DNA of 64,000 nucleotides from positions 1 through 64,000 of the forward strand of contig JBEKJO010000004.1 in assembly GCA_050011195.1 (NCBI GenBank). Reading direction: 5' to 3'. The position numbers and the translations under genes were made by a program. The notes beneath the pieces are model-generated. The model ran no database searches. It worked only from the letters and a program-made list of their open reading frames with translations, and was not told the DNA's origin. Positions 42,042 through 49,796 of the stretch are shown here, piece by piece; within the stretch, counting starts at the first letter, position 1; every line of letters begins with the position of its first letter. The stretch comes from PALSA-1440 sp050011195. Its GTDB lineage: Bacteria; Verrucomicrobiota; Verrucomicrobiia; Limisphaerales; UBA8199.

Positions 42042-42520
42042 ATTGCCCCAGTCAACAGCGCCGGATTTCAGGTTTCACTCTTCGGCCTGCCTTCGGCTTT
42101 CGGCTTTCGGCTTTCGGTATTCGGCCTTCCTTCGGATTTCGGTTTTCGGGTTTCGGATTTCACCTCCGGTCGCTGCTGTCCGGCCTGATAGTCGCGCTGG
42201 CGTTTCAGCCGGACCTGCTCTGGGCCTGCGCCGCCTGTGCCGGCCAATCCGACTCGCCGATGGCCAAAGGCATGAACTGGGGCATTTTCAGCCTGCTGGC
42301 GGTGATTGGAGTGGTGCTGGGAGGCGTGGTCTCGTTCTTCGTTTATCTGGCAAAAAGGTCCGCGACTGTTGCAGCCGAACCCGCAAAACCCAAGCAAGGG
42401 AGGGCGAGCGTCCCCGCGAGCCCTGATTCCCGCAGAGCTCCTGAGAAGTTTGGGCTTGCGGGGACGCTCGCCCTCCACAGCACCGCGCCGCTGCTGGAAT
42501 CAACCCGCTCGGTCTTATGA
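42038..42520 (+). CDS. Small membrane CxxC protein with repeat-derived ends
   Basis: The native core (about 46-110) is a hydrophobic signal, ACAACAGQSDSPMAKGMNW with a CAAC pair, and one transmembrane helix. The start (ATG 42038) overlaps the previous stop. The first about 45 residues (F/G/R-rich) come from a heptamer array, and the last about 33 (GRASVPASP...GLAGTLALH) from a REP family A element. The CxxC pair and operon position suggest a copper or thiol role in oxidase assembly, which is inference. Confidence 0.65.
   Translation: MNCPSQQRRISGFTLRPAFGFRLSAFGIRPSFGFRFSGFGFHLRSLLSGLIVALAFQPDLLWACAACAGQSDSPMAKGMNWGIFSLLAVIGVVLGGVVSFFVYLAKRSATVAAEPAKPKQGRASVPASPDSRRAPEKFGLAGTLALHSTAPLLESTRSVL
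42070..42165. repeat. Heptamer array (CTTTCGG type) inside the CxxC gene
   Basis: About ten degenerate units of CTTTCGG/TTCGGAT encode the F/G/R-rich N-terminus of the small membrane protein. Confidence 0.8.
42398..42476. repeat. REP family A palindromic element, coding
   Basis: Left arm 42398-42422 and right arm about 42453-42476, with centre containing CTGAGAAGTTTGGG. It is translated as the C-terminus of the CxxC protein, just before the ctaC start. Confidence 0.9.
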
Positions 42521-43278
42521 TGGAAAAACTGTTAGGATTACCGCCCGTCGCGTCGGAACAAGGCCGGCATGTTGATGCCCTGATCATCTATATGCACTGG
42601 CTGATGATCGCGCTGTTCGTGGGCTGGCTGGCCTACTTTGCCTACGCCCTCTTCCGCTTCCGCCGCGCGCGCAATCCCAAAGCCGATTACGTCGGCGTGA
42701 GGAACCACGCTTCGAGTTATGTCGAGTTCGCCGTGGCGGCAGTCGAGGGAGCGCTGCTCATCTTTCTTGCCGTGCCGCTGTGGGCCAAGGCGGTGGACAA
42801 GTTTCCCGACAAGCGGCAAGCCACCGTAATTCACGTCATCGGCCAGCAATTTAACTGGAACGTCATGTATGCGGATAAGGACGGCGAGTTCGGCCGTCAG
42901 GAAATGCGCTTCGTCAGTGCGACGAATCTCTTTGGCCTGGACCCGAGCGACCCGCGCGGCAAAAACAACATTCAGGTCACTGGCCTGGGCGAAATGCACG
43001 TGCCGGTCAACAAGCCGGTCATCTGTTACATCAGCTCGAAAGATGTCATTCACTCCTTCAAGGTGATCGCCATGCGCGTGACGCAGGACGCCATCCCCGG
43101 CATGAGAATCCCGATCTGGTTTACGCCAGTCAAAGAGGGCCGCTATCAGATCAACTGCGCCCAACTCTGCGGCAACTCCCATTCGGCTATGGCGTCAGGC
43201 ATGTTGGTGGTGGAAAGCCAGACCGCTTTCGACAAGTGGCTCGCCTCCAAAGCCGGCGCCGCCACCAGCTTTGAATAG
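42517..43278 (+). CDS. ctaC: Cytochrome c oxidase subunit II
   Basis: The 253-residue protein has two N-terminal transmembrane helices and a periplasmic cupredoxin domain. The CuA ligands are all visible: His179 (VIHSFKV), Cys214, Gln216 backbone position, Cys218, His222 and Met225 (CAQLCGNSHSAM). The aromatic patch QFNWNVMY takes part in electron entry. It has no fused cytochrome c domain. Its position as the last structural gene, after IV, is atypical of alpha-proteobacterial operons. The start overlaps the previous stop (ATGA). Confidence 0.94.
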   Translation: MMEKLLGLPPVASEQGRHVDALIIYMHWLMIALFVGWLAYFAYALFRFRRARNPKADYVGVRNHASSYVEFAVAAVEGALLIFLAVPLWAKAVDKFPDKRQATVIHVIGQQFNWNVMYADKDGEFGRQEMRFVSATNLFGLDPSDPRGKNNIQVTGLGEMHVPVNKPVICYISSKDVIHSFKVIAMRVTQDAIPGMRIPIWFTPVKEGRYQINCAQLCGNSHSAMASGMLVVESQTAFDKWLASKAGAATSFE

Positions 43279-43284
43279 TTGTTC

Positions 43285-43364
43285 GGGAGGGCGAGCGTCC
43301 CCGCGAGCCCTGATTTTCGCAGCCTTCTTGAGAAGTTTGGGCTCGCGGGGACGCTCGCCCTCCC
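43285..43364. repeat. REP family A palindromic element
   Basis: An 80-base element with near-perfect inverted arms (43285-43309 and 43340-43364), between the convergent ctaC and RCC1-repeat genes. It is the best-preserved copy. Confidence 0.92.
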
Positions 43365-43385
43365 TTGCCCGCCGACCGCCCGACC

Positions 43386-44864
43386 CTACGGCGACCGCAC
43401 CCGATAAAACCGCTGCGCGCTGTTCGTCGTCTGCGGGTCGCTGAATTGGAACTGGCCGGGCGAGACTTCCGTGGCGTCGCCGAGCGGCGTGCAGTTGCTC
43501 AACGGCAGTGCTGGATTCGTGGCACCCACCACGCCGAAGAAGGCTCCCGGCGTGTTCGTAAAGGCGAATTGGAACGAGCCGTTGGCCAGCGTTTGGGCGC
43601 CTGACAAGATGATTTGGGACGCGGGCGGCGCAGCCACCAGCGCTAGGCTGTGGTAGGCCATAGAACCGCTGAAGACACCAGCGAAGCGTTGACTGGCGGC
43701 GAGCGGGGCCGTGTTTACCGCCACCGGCACCGTACTGTAGCCTATGCCGTTGTCGCCGAGTTGACCGTGGTCGTTGCGGCCCCAGGCCGCCAAAGTGCCG
43801 TCCGAGCATAGTGCCAAGCCGTCGTCACCCGCCGCGATGGCAACAACTGTTTTGCCATAGAGTGCCGAGACACCGGAATTCGTGTTCACCGCGACCGGCG
43901 CGTTGCGCTGCGTCGTAGTGTTGTCGCCGAGCTGGCCATCAAAGTTGTCGCCCCACGCGGCCAAGGTGCCGTCCGAGCAAAGCGCCAGGCTGTGGTGGGC
44001 TCCAGCACCGATAGCCACCACTGTCTTGCCAAAAAGCGCCGAGCCCGAAGCCGTGTCCACCGCCACCGGCACCGTACTGTAGCCTGTGCCGTTGTCGCCG
44101 AGTTGGCCGTAGTTGTCGTAGCCCCAGGCGGCCACCGTTCCGTCCGAGCACAGCGCCAGGCTGTGGTACCCGCCCGCCGCGATGGCCACCACTGTCTTGC
44201 CATGAAGTGCCGAGACGCCCGCAGCGGTGTTCACTGCCACCGGCACGAGGTGCTGCGTTGTGGTATTGTCTCCGAGGTCGCCGTGCTCGTTGTCTCCCCA
44301 GGCGACCACCGTGCCGTCCGAGCATAGCGCCAGGCTATGGCCGGAATCTGTGTTACCGCCCGCCGCAAGGGCAACCACCGTCTTGCCCGTCAGCACGCCC
44401 GTACTCGTCACCGGCACCGGCGCGTGCCGATCCGTCGTGCTGTTGTCGCCCAGTTCGCCGTAGAAGTTGTAGCCCCAGGCGAAAGCGCGGTTGCTGGCCC
44501 AGACCAGCACCAGGTCACTGCCGCTGCCGCCGTAGTAGTTGGCTACGAACCGGTAAGTGACCCCGCCGTAGCTCAACGCCACCGCCTGCCCCTGGGCGAG
44601 GTTGTCGAACGTGCCGACAATGAACCCGAGTGCCGTGTTGCTCACCACCATCAAATCCGTGCCCGTGGCGGGCGCGAAGTTGAGCGTGAAGTTCACCGTG
44701 TTGCCCGTGGCCGTGTAGCCGTTGGTCGTGACGGGCACGTCCGTGGCGGAGTTCCAGACGGCGTTCACTGTGGCCGCCGATGCCAGCCTGGCCGCAAGGC
44801 ACAGGGCGGCGAGCACGACCGCGCCGAGTCCCCTTGTGAGGCTGAAACCTTCGATTGCTTTCAT
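43386..44864 (-). CDS. Secreted RCC1-repeat (regulator of chromosome condensation-like) protein
   Basis: The 492-residue protein has a signal peptide, an N-terminal beta domain (33-125), about six RCC1-type blades (SLALCSDGTVAAWGYDNYGQ-like) and a terminal module ending RFYRVRSP. The blades repeat strongly at DNA level too, suggesting recent duplication. It interrupts the oxidase cluster on the opposite strand. It is likely extracytoplasmic; function is unknown. Confidence 0.85.
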   Translation of the reverse strand: MKAIEGFSLTRGLGAVVLAALCLAARLASAATVNAVWNSATDVPVTTNGYTATGNTVNFTLNFAPATGTDLMVVSNTALGFIVGTFDNLAQGQAVALSYGGVTYRFVANYYGGSGSDLVLVWASNRAFAWGYNFYGELGDNSTTDRHAPVPVTSTGVLTGKTVVALAAGGNTDSGHSLALCSDGTVVAWGDNEHGDLGDNTTTQHLVPVAVNTAAGVSALHGKTVVAIAAGGYHSLALCSDGTVAAWGYDNYGQLGDNGTGYSTVPVAVDTASGSALFGKTVVAIGAGAHHSLALCSDGTLAAWGDNFDGQLGDNTTTQRNAPVAVNTNSGVSALYGKTVVAIAAGDDGLALCSDGTLAAWGRNDHGQLGDNGIGYSTVPVAVNTAPLAASQRFAGVFSGSMAYHSLALVAAPPASQIILSGAQTLANGSFQFAFTNTPGAFFGVVGATNPALPLSNCTPLGDATEVSPGQFQFSDPQTTNSAQRFYRVRSP

Positions 44865-44908
44865 AGACTCAAGCTTGAACTTGGCAGCCTTTGTGACCTG
44901 CTACTGCT

Positions 44909-44937
44909 CTTATGCCAAAGTAGAAAAAGGAATGCAA
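44909..44937 (-). promoter_or_regulatory. Candidate promoter of the RCC1-repeat gene
   Basis: On the minus strand TTGCAT (44937-44932) and CATAAG (44914-44909) are spaced 17 bases, about 45 bases before the start codon. Confidence 0.5.
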
Positions 44938-45046
44938 GCCCTTTTCGCCATTATTTGCGCGCCCCAATCACTACGATTGGCCCTCCCCGCCGCCCTCCGC
45001 GCCTCCGGTGCTTGCCAACTGAAAGGCTCAGGAGTATGTAGTCTGC

Positions 45047-45283
45047 ATGAAAGTCGAGAAGATCAGGCAGGCGCTGCATGCCCAGCCGTTCCGTCCCTTC
45101 TTCATCCATTTGGCCGATGGCGGACGTCTTCCCATCATGCACGAGGACTTCGTGGCTTTGGAGCCGGCGGGGCGCGAGATCATTGTATATCTGCGGAACA
45201 ACACCCACCAAATCATTGATGTGCTGATGATCACCCGCCTGGAAGTCGGGGTTCGCAATGGCGCCAGGAAGCCGCGCCGTTAA
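45047..45283 (+). CDS. Small conserved protein of unknown function
   Basis: The 78-residue protein opens MKVEKIRQALHAQPFRPFF and contains HLADGGRLPIMHEDFVAL. I recognise the pattern as a small conserved family common in planctomycetes and verrucomicrobia without assigned function. There is no signal or membrane segment. It sits between the RCC1-repeat gene and the SCO gene. Confidence 0.6.
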   Translation: MKVEKIRQALHAQPFRPFFIHLADGGRLPIMHEDFVALEPAGREIIVYLRNNTHQIIDVLMITRLEVGVRNGARKPRR

Positions 45284-45307
45284 ACCACGCTTCGATCCTG
45301 CTCAAGC

Positions 45308-45958
45308 ATGAGCAACGCTGTTCGCCAGGCGCCGAGAATTGAATGGCCGGTCTGGGGCGGCCTGGCGTTAGTCATCTTGCTTTTGCTCGTGCTACTCAAG
45401 TACCAGGGCGTTTCCGACCAGCCACTTCCCGTCTATGGCCAAATCGCCGACTTCACGCTCACCAACCAGAATGGCCGCGCGGTCTCGCTGGCCGACCTGC
45501 GCGGGCAGGTCTGGGTGGCCGACATCATCTTCACGCGCTGCCCCGGCCCTTGCCTGAACATGACCAGGCAGATGAAGGCCCTCCAGGACGCGCTGCCACC
45601 GGGCAGCCAGACTAAACTCGTTACGCTGACCACCGATGCCGATTTCGATACCCCGCCGGTCCTGAAAGCCTATGCCGAACGGTTCGAGGCCGACCCGCGC
45701 CGCTGGATGTTTCTAACGGGCACGAAACAGGAGCTTGCAAAGCTGGCCATTGACTCCCTCAAGTTGACCGCCATCGAAAAGAAACCCGAAGAGCGCGAGT
45801 CGCCCCAGGACCTTTTCGTCCACAGCACCATCTTTGTCATCGCCGACAAGCGCGCCCGGTTGCGCGGCGTGTTCGAGACCACCGGCGAAGGCATCAACCC
45901 GCAGAACGTGAAAGCGCGGATTCTCGCCGCCGTCAGGCGATTGGAGCGCGAGCCGTGA
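45308..45958 (+). CDS. SCO1/SenC family copper chaperone
   Basis: The 216-residue membrane-anchored thioredoxin-fold protein helps build the CuA centre of subunit II. The copper ligands are visible as Cys78 and Cys82 (TRCPGPC) and His172 (DLFVHST). One N-terminal transmembrane helix (about 17-32) anchors it. The stop overlaps the GTG start of the DUF420 gene. It belongs functionally to the oxidase cluster upstream. Confidence 0.93.
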   Translation: MSNAVRQAPRIEWPVWGGLALVILLLLVLLKYQGVSDQPLPVYGQIADFTLTNQNGRAVSLADLRGQVWVADIIFTRCPGPCLNMTRQMKALQDALPPGSQTKLVTLTTDADFDTPPVLKAYAERFEADPRRWMFLTGTKQELAKLAIDSLKLTAIEKKPEERESPQDLFVHSTIFVIADKRARLRGVFETTGEGINPQNVKARILAAVRRLEREP

Positions 45959-46398
45959 GCCTCGCCGACCTGCCTGCCGTCAACGCCTCCCTCAACGGCC
46001 TCAGCGCGCTCTTTCTGGGCGCCGGCTATTACTTCATCCGCCGCAAGAACCAGGCCGCCCACCGCAACTGCATGATCGCCGCGTTCGCCGCGTCCACGCT
46101 CTTCCTCGCCTGTTATCTCACCTACCACGGCTGCTTGGCGTACTATCTGCACCGGGGGCCAACCGTCTTCCGGGAGCCGGGCTGGTTTCGCCCGGTCTAT
46201 TTGGGGATTCTCCTGACCCACACCCTACTGGCCGTGGTGATTGTGCCGCTGGCGCTCATCACGCTTCAGCGCGCGCTCCGGCGGCGGTTCGACCGGCACA
46301 AGCAGATCGCCCGCTGGACGTGGCCGTGCTGGATGTATGTCTCCGTGACCGGCGTGCTGATCTACCTGCTGCTCTACCGGATCTTCCCCCAGAAATAG
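45955..46398 (+). CDS. DUF420 family membrane protein
   Basis: The 147-residue protein has four to five transmembrane helices. Characteristic residues are YYFIRRKNQAAHRNCMIAA, YHGCLAYYLH, THTLLAVVIVPLAL and RHKQIARWTWPCWMYVSVTG. DUF420 proteins often accompany cytochrome oxidase and SCO genes and include CtaM-type assembly factors. Starting by GTG at 45955, it overlaps the SCO stop by four bases. Confidence 0.87.
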   Translation: MSLADLPAVNASLNGLSALFLGAGYYFIRRKNQAAHRNCMIAAFAASTLFLACYLTYHGCLAYYLHRGPTVFREPGWFRPVYLGILLTHTLLAVVIVPLALITLQRALRRRFDRHKQIARWTWPCWMYVSVTGVLIYLLLYRIFPQK

Positions 46399-46475
46399 GC
46401 GGAAATCGGCCTCCGGCTATTTGGCCGGCTTACAGAGGAGTGCGTAAGATACGCTACACCCGGCACGTGTGGCGG

Positions 46476-46520
46476 CTCTCCCTCTCCCCATCCGATGGGG
46501 AGAGGGCCGGGGTGAGGGGG
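46476..46520. repeat. Palindromic element family G
   Basis: CCCTCTCCCC and GGGGAGAGGG arms around ATCCGAT, then CCGGGGTGAGGGGG. It lies between the convergent DUF420 and UVR-motif genes. Confidence 0.8.
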
Positions 46521-46533
46521 CACGGTGCGTAGT

Positions 46534-47301
46534 CTATCCTCCAGTCTGCCGTGTAAGATTGCGCAGTTCATCGCGCACTTGCGCCGCCCGCTCGTAGTCC
46601 TCGCAATTGATCGCTTCGTGCAATGCCCGCTCCAGCTTCTCCCGGCGCGACAGCGGGCGTTTGGCGCGGATTTCCTCCAGCCAATTCTCCAAGGACTGCA
46701 CCTCGCCGCCCGTTTCGGCGGCTTCACCGCGCCCATGTTCATGGCAAAAAGTGCGAATCTTCTCCAGCCCCTCTTCAATCTGCTGCATCGCCAGCCCGTG
46801 GTCGTTGACCGCCAGTGCCTGCGCCGCCCGCGCGCGGGTCAGCACCATCAGCAATTGCGGTCGAAACTGCTCCAACGACCAGGCCAGTTCCTCGCTCTCG
46901 GCGTGTTGGCTGACAAAATCGAACACCGCCAGGTTCCGCTCGGCGTCGCGTATCACCCCGGCGTAATCTTCCAACTGCAAGAGGCAGATGTAGCGATGGT
47001 GATATTGCAGCGCCTCGAGCTGGAGCCGGGCGCAATCCTCCGCCTTCAACTTGAACCCCTGGTCGCTGCCGCCGTGCGCCGCCACGTACCGGTGCAGCCG
47101 CGCGCGGTAGTGCTCAAACAGGGACGGCTGGCCGAAAGGCCGCTTGCCGTCCGGCCGGCCCTCGGTGTTCATTTGCAGCAAACCCAAGTCCACGCGAAGC
47201 TGGATTTTCTCCCGCCCGTCCTTGGCCTTGAACCGGCGCACGACCACCTGGCCCGGCTGGTACTCCCACTGGTCCAGGAAATGCGATATGTCGAAATCCA
47301 T
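46534..47301 (-). CDS. UVR-motif protein
   Basis: The 255-residue protein starts MDFDISHFLDQWEYQPGQ (ATG at 47301). Its helical middle (TPR-like, ARLQLEALQYHHRYICLLQ, from about 80) ends in a UVR motif (LERALHEAINCEDYERAAQV). UVR motifs in UvrB, UvrC and McsA mediate protein contacts. No catalytic domain is visible. A paralogue lies at the right end of the window, so this is a small family in the genome. Role is unknown. Confidence 0.75.
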   Translation of the reverse strand: MDFDISHFLDQWEYQPGQVVVRRFKAKDGREKIQLRVDLGLLQMNTEGRPDGKRPFGQPSLFEHYRARLHRYVAAHGGSDQGFKLKAEDCARLQLEALQYHHRYICLLQLEDYAGVIRDAERNLAVFDFVSQHAESEELAWSLEQFRPQLLMVLTRARAAQALAVNDHGLAMQQIEEGLEKIRTFCHEHGRGEAAETGGEVQSLENWLEEIRAKRPLSRREKLERALHEAINCEDYERAAQVRDELRNLTRQTGG

Positions 47302-47408
47302 GCGCCGAATATGGCGGCGGCTTCCCGCCAAGTCAACGACTCACCCACAGACTGCTCACCTCCGCTCGGGCGCATCTTCTCGTGGGGTATCACCAGTTCG
47401 CGCGCTGG

Positions 47409-47500
47409 CTCCCTCTCCCTGCGAGGGACGAGCGGGGAGAGGGCCGGGGTGATGGGTCCGTCTTTGCCTTGGGGTTCAGGGGCGCAAAGCGCGTCAAATG
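47409..47500. repeat. Palindromic element family G, extended copy
   Basis: CTCCCTCTCCCT and GGGGAGAGGGCCGGGGTGA arms (47409-47455) are followed by GGGTCCGTCTTTGCCTTGGG and a GGCGCAAAGCGC hairpin. This matches the layout at 37905-37992. Confidence 0.75.
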
Positions 47501-47567
47501 GTCGGGGCGTTCTCTCCCGCCAGCTCAGACTTGAACTGCCGCCCGCTTTCCGCCAAAACACTGGCGC

Positions 47568-48581
47568 ATGTCATCCATTGTCCAGGTCGCCATTCACGCC
47601 AGCCAGTTCCCGGAGAATGTCCGGCGCGACTTGCTCGAGTCACTGCGCACCCGCCGGGTGAACCACAAATTCCACTACGACAGCCTCAAGCAAACCCAGC
47701 AATGGCTCGCGTTGCACCAGGCCCTCTCCCCCTCGCGTACCGACCCGGACTGCGCCGCCACTTACGATCGCAGCTTCGCCGCCGTCGCCGCCCGCCTTGA
47801 CTCCCGGCGCGTGCATCTCATCGGCCTCGGCTGCGGCGGGGGACAGAAGGACACGCGCCTGCTGAAGCTGCTTCAGGCGTCAGGCCGGAAAACGTTCTAC
47901 ACCCCCTCGGATGTCAGCGCCGCCATGGTCCTCGTGGCGCGGCAGGCAGCCACGGCGGTGGTTTCCCCGGAAGACTGCTCTCCGCTGGTCTGCGATTTGG
48001 CCTCCGCTGACGATCTGCCCCAGGTGCTCGACGCGCTCCCCGTGTCCGACGCCACGCGGCTCATCACCTTCTTCGGCATGATTCCTAACTTCGAGCCGCA
48101 AGTCATCTTGCCGCGGCTGGCGGGACTGCTGCGCCCCGGGGATTATCTGCTCTTGAGCGCCAATCTCGCCCCCGGCGCCGATTACGCCGCCGGCGTCCAA
48201 CGCATCCTGCCCCTCTACGACAATGCCCCCACCCGCGACTGGCTGATGCTGTTCCTGCTGGACCTCGGCGTGCAGGCCAACGATGGCGAACTCCGCTTTG
48301 CCCTCGAAGACGATCCGGCGGGCAGCGGCCTCAAACGCGTGACGGCCTCTTTCCAGTTCGCTCGCCCGCGCGAAATCCAAGTCGAGGCGCAGCGATTCCA
48401 CTTTCCCCCCGGCGAATCAATTCGTCTGTTCTTCTCTTGGCGGCACACCCCCGCGCTCGTGCGAAGCCTGCTCGCTCAGCACAGCTTGAACGTCCTCGAC
48501 CAATGGATCACAAGGTCCGGCGAGGAAGGCGTGTTTCTGGTCTCCGTAAACCGTACCCACGCGGAAAAGAACCACAGATGA
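47568..48581 (+). CDS. EgtD-like SAM-dependent methyltransferase
   Basis: The 337-residue protein resembles the histidine-specific methyltransferase (EgtD/Methyltransf_33) family. RRVNHKFHYDSLKQTQQWL near the N-terminus, the glycine-rich SAM loop HLIGLGCGGGQKDTRLL, and TFFGMIPNFEP support this. EgtD makes hercynine in ergothioneine synthesis, but no egtB is nearby, so the substrate is uncertain. The stop codon lies inside an inverted repeat, so the last few residues (NHR) are repeat-derived. Confidence 0.75.
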   Translation: MSSIVQVAIHASQFPENVRRDLLESLRTRRVNHKFHYDSLKQTQQWLALHQALSPSRTDPDCAATYDRSFAAVAARLDSRRVHLIGLGCGGGQKDTRLLKLLQASGRKTFYTPSDVSAAMVLVARQAATAVVSPEDCSPLVCDLASADDLPQVLDALPVSDATRLITFFGMIPNFEPQVILPRLAGLLRPGDYLLLSANLAPGADYAAGVQRILPLYDNAPTRDWLMLFLLDLGVQANDGELRFALEDDPAGSGLKRVTASFQFARPREIQVEAQRFHFPPGESIRLFFSWRHTPALVRSLLAQHSLNVLDQWITRSGEEGVFLVSVNRTHAEKNHR

Positions 48582-48660
48582 ACACAGATTCATTTGTTCC
48601 TCCTAATCTTAATCTTAATCTTAATCTCCACGCTGTGTCCATCTGTGTCCATCTGTGGTT
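48570..48660. repeat. Inverted repeat with internal hexamer array
   Basis: AACCACAGATGAACACAGAT at 48570-48589 pairs with 48641-48660 (one mismatch). Between them lies a TAATCT/AATCTT tandem array (about 48604-48627). The left arm contains the stop codon of the methyltransferase gene. Confidence 0.8.
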
Positions 48661-48677
48661 GCCTTGAGTTCTTCCGG

Positions 48678-49565
48678 CTAAAACACCCCCAGCGTCCCCA
48701 GCACCGCCCGGATGCGCGGCACTTCATGCGTGCGGAACAAATCCGTCTTGCCCAGCGCCGCCAGCACCGCGAAAAACGGCTCCGCGCAGCGCACTTCCTC
48801 CCCGAAATACTCGAAGGCGTGCGGCAACGCGTGGCAAATCGGGAACCCCAGCGCCCGCAGCCGGAACGTATTCAGGAAAACCGTCATTTGATGCCGCACG
48901 CGCACCGCGCTGTCCTGCAGGTTGCGGTAGTAAAAGCCCAGGCCCGGATCAATCAGAACCTTCTCCACCCCGTTGCGGGCCGCGATCTCAATCTGCCGCG
49001 CGAAGAATTCCTGCATCAACGCAACCGGATCGGCGCTAAAATTGAAATCCCCCACCTCCCGCACGTTCCTCCCCTGCACGTAACAGATGATCACCGCCGC
49101 GTCGTGCGCCGCCACCATGCGAAATAGTTCGTCAGTCCGGTCCGCGCCCGTGAGGTTCAGGATATTCGCCCCCGCTTCGAGGCACGCGCGCGTCACCGCC
49201 GGCTGATACGTCTCCACCGAAACCAAAATGCCCGCCCCCCGCAACGCCCGGATGACCGGCAGCAACTTGCTGTTTTGCCCCGCCTCATTCACCCGCGCCG
49301 CTTGGGCCAGCGTGGATTCCGCGCCCACGTCAATGATCTCCGCCCCCTGCTCCCGCATCACCCGCCCCCGGCGGACCGCGCTCTCCGCCGTCAGACAGAC
49401 ACTCTCCCGATACCACGAGTCCGCCGACAGATTGATCACCCCCATGATCGCCGGCTGCGCATTGAACGCAAAGTGTTGGCCGCCGATGGAAAACTCCTTC
49501 ACGCGCGCCTTCGCCGCCTCGCGATTCTTTTCGAGCAATTCCGCCAGTTGTTCCAGTCCCAGCAT
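48678..49565 (-). CDS. Dihydropteroate synthase-like pterin-binding protein
   Basis: The 295-residue TIM-barrel protein has GVINLSADSWYRES (cf. DHPS GILNVTPDSFSDGG), GAEIIDVGAEST, ANILNLTG and VEKVLIDPGLGFYY. The usual final pABA/pterin site S-R-K is not found; ICHALPHAFEYFGEEVR occupies its place. Hence it may not be the folate enzyme but a pterin-binding relative. An N-terminal helical extension (1-25) precedes the barrel. It appears monocistronic. Confidence 0.75.
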   Translation of the reverse strand: MLGLEQLAELLEKNREAAKARVKEFSIGGQHFAFNAQPAIMGVINLSADSWYRESVCLTAESAVRRGRVMREQGAEIIDVGAESTLAQAARVNEAGQNSKLLPVIRALRGAGILVSVETYQPAVTRACLEAGANILNLTGADRTDELFRMVAAHDAAVIICYVQGRNVREVGDFNFSADPVALMQEFFARQIEIAARNGVEKVLIDPGLGFYYRNLQDSAVRVRHQMTVFLNTFRLRALGFPICHALPHAFEYFGEEVRCAEPFFAVLAALGKTDLFRTHEVPRIRAVLGTLGVF

Positions 49566-49796
49566 GGCCGCCAGCCTATCGCAAATCCCGGTTCAGGAAA
49601 GCCATAACTCGCCCCCCTGCCGCGCCGATTCTTCGCTCGCCGTCCGCTTTAGTCCCTCAAGTCCCTTTGGTCCCTTCACACCCTTCGCACCCTTCACCCC
49701 TCCCCGGCAAAACGAAAGCAGGCGCGCCAAAGTGAACCGTTATGCTTTCACCACTTTTTTGCCCCTCCGCCTTGATTGGCCGCATCCTCCTTGGCC

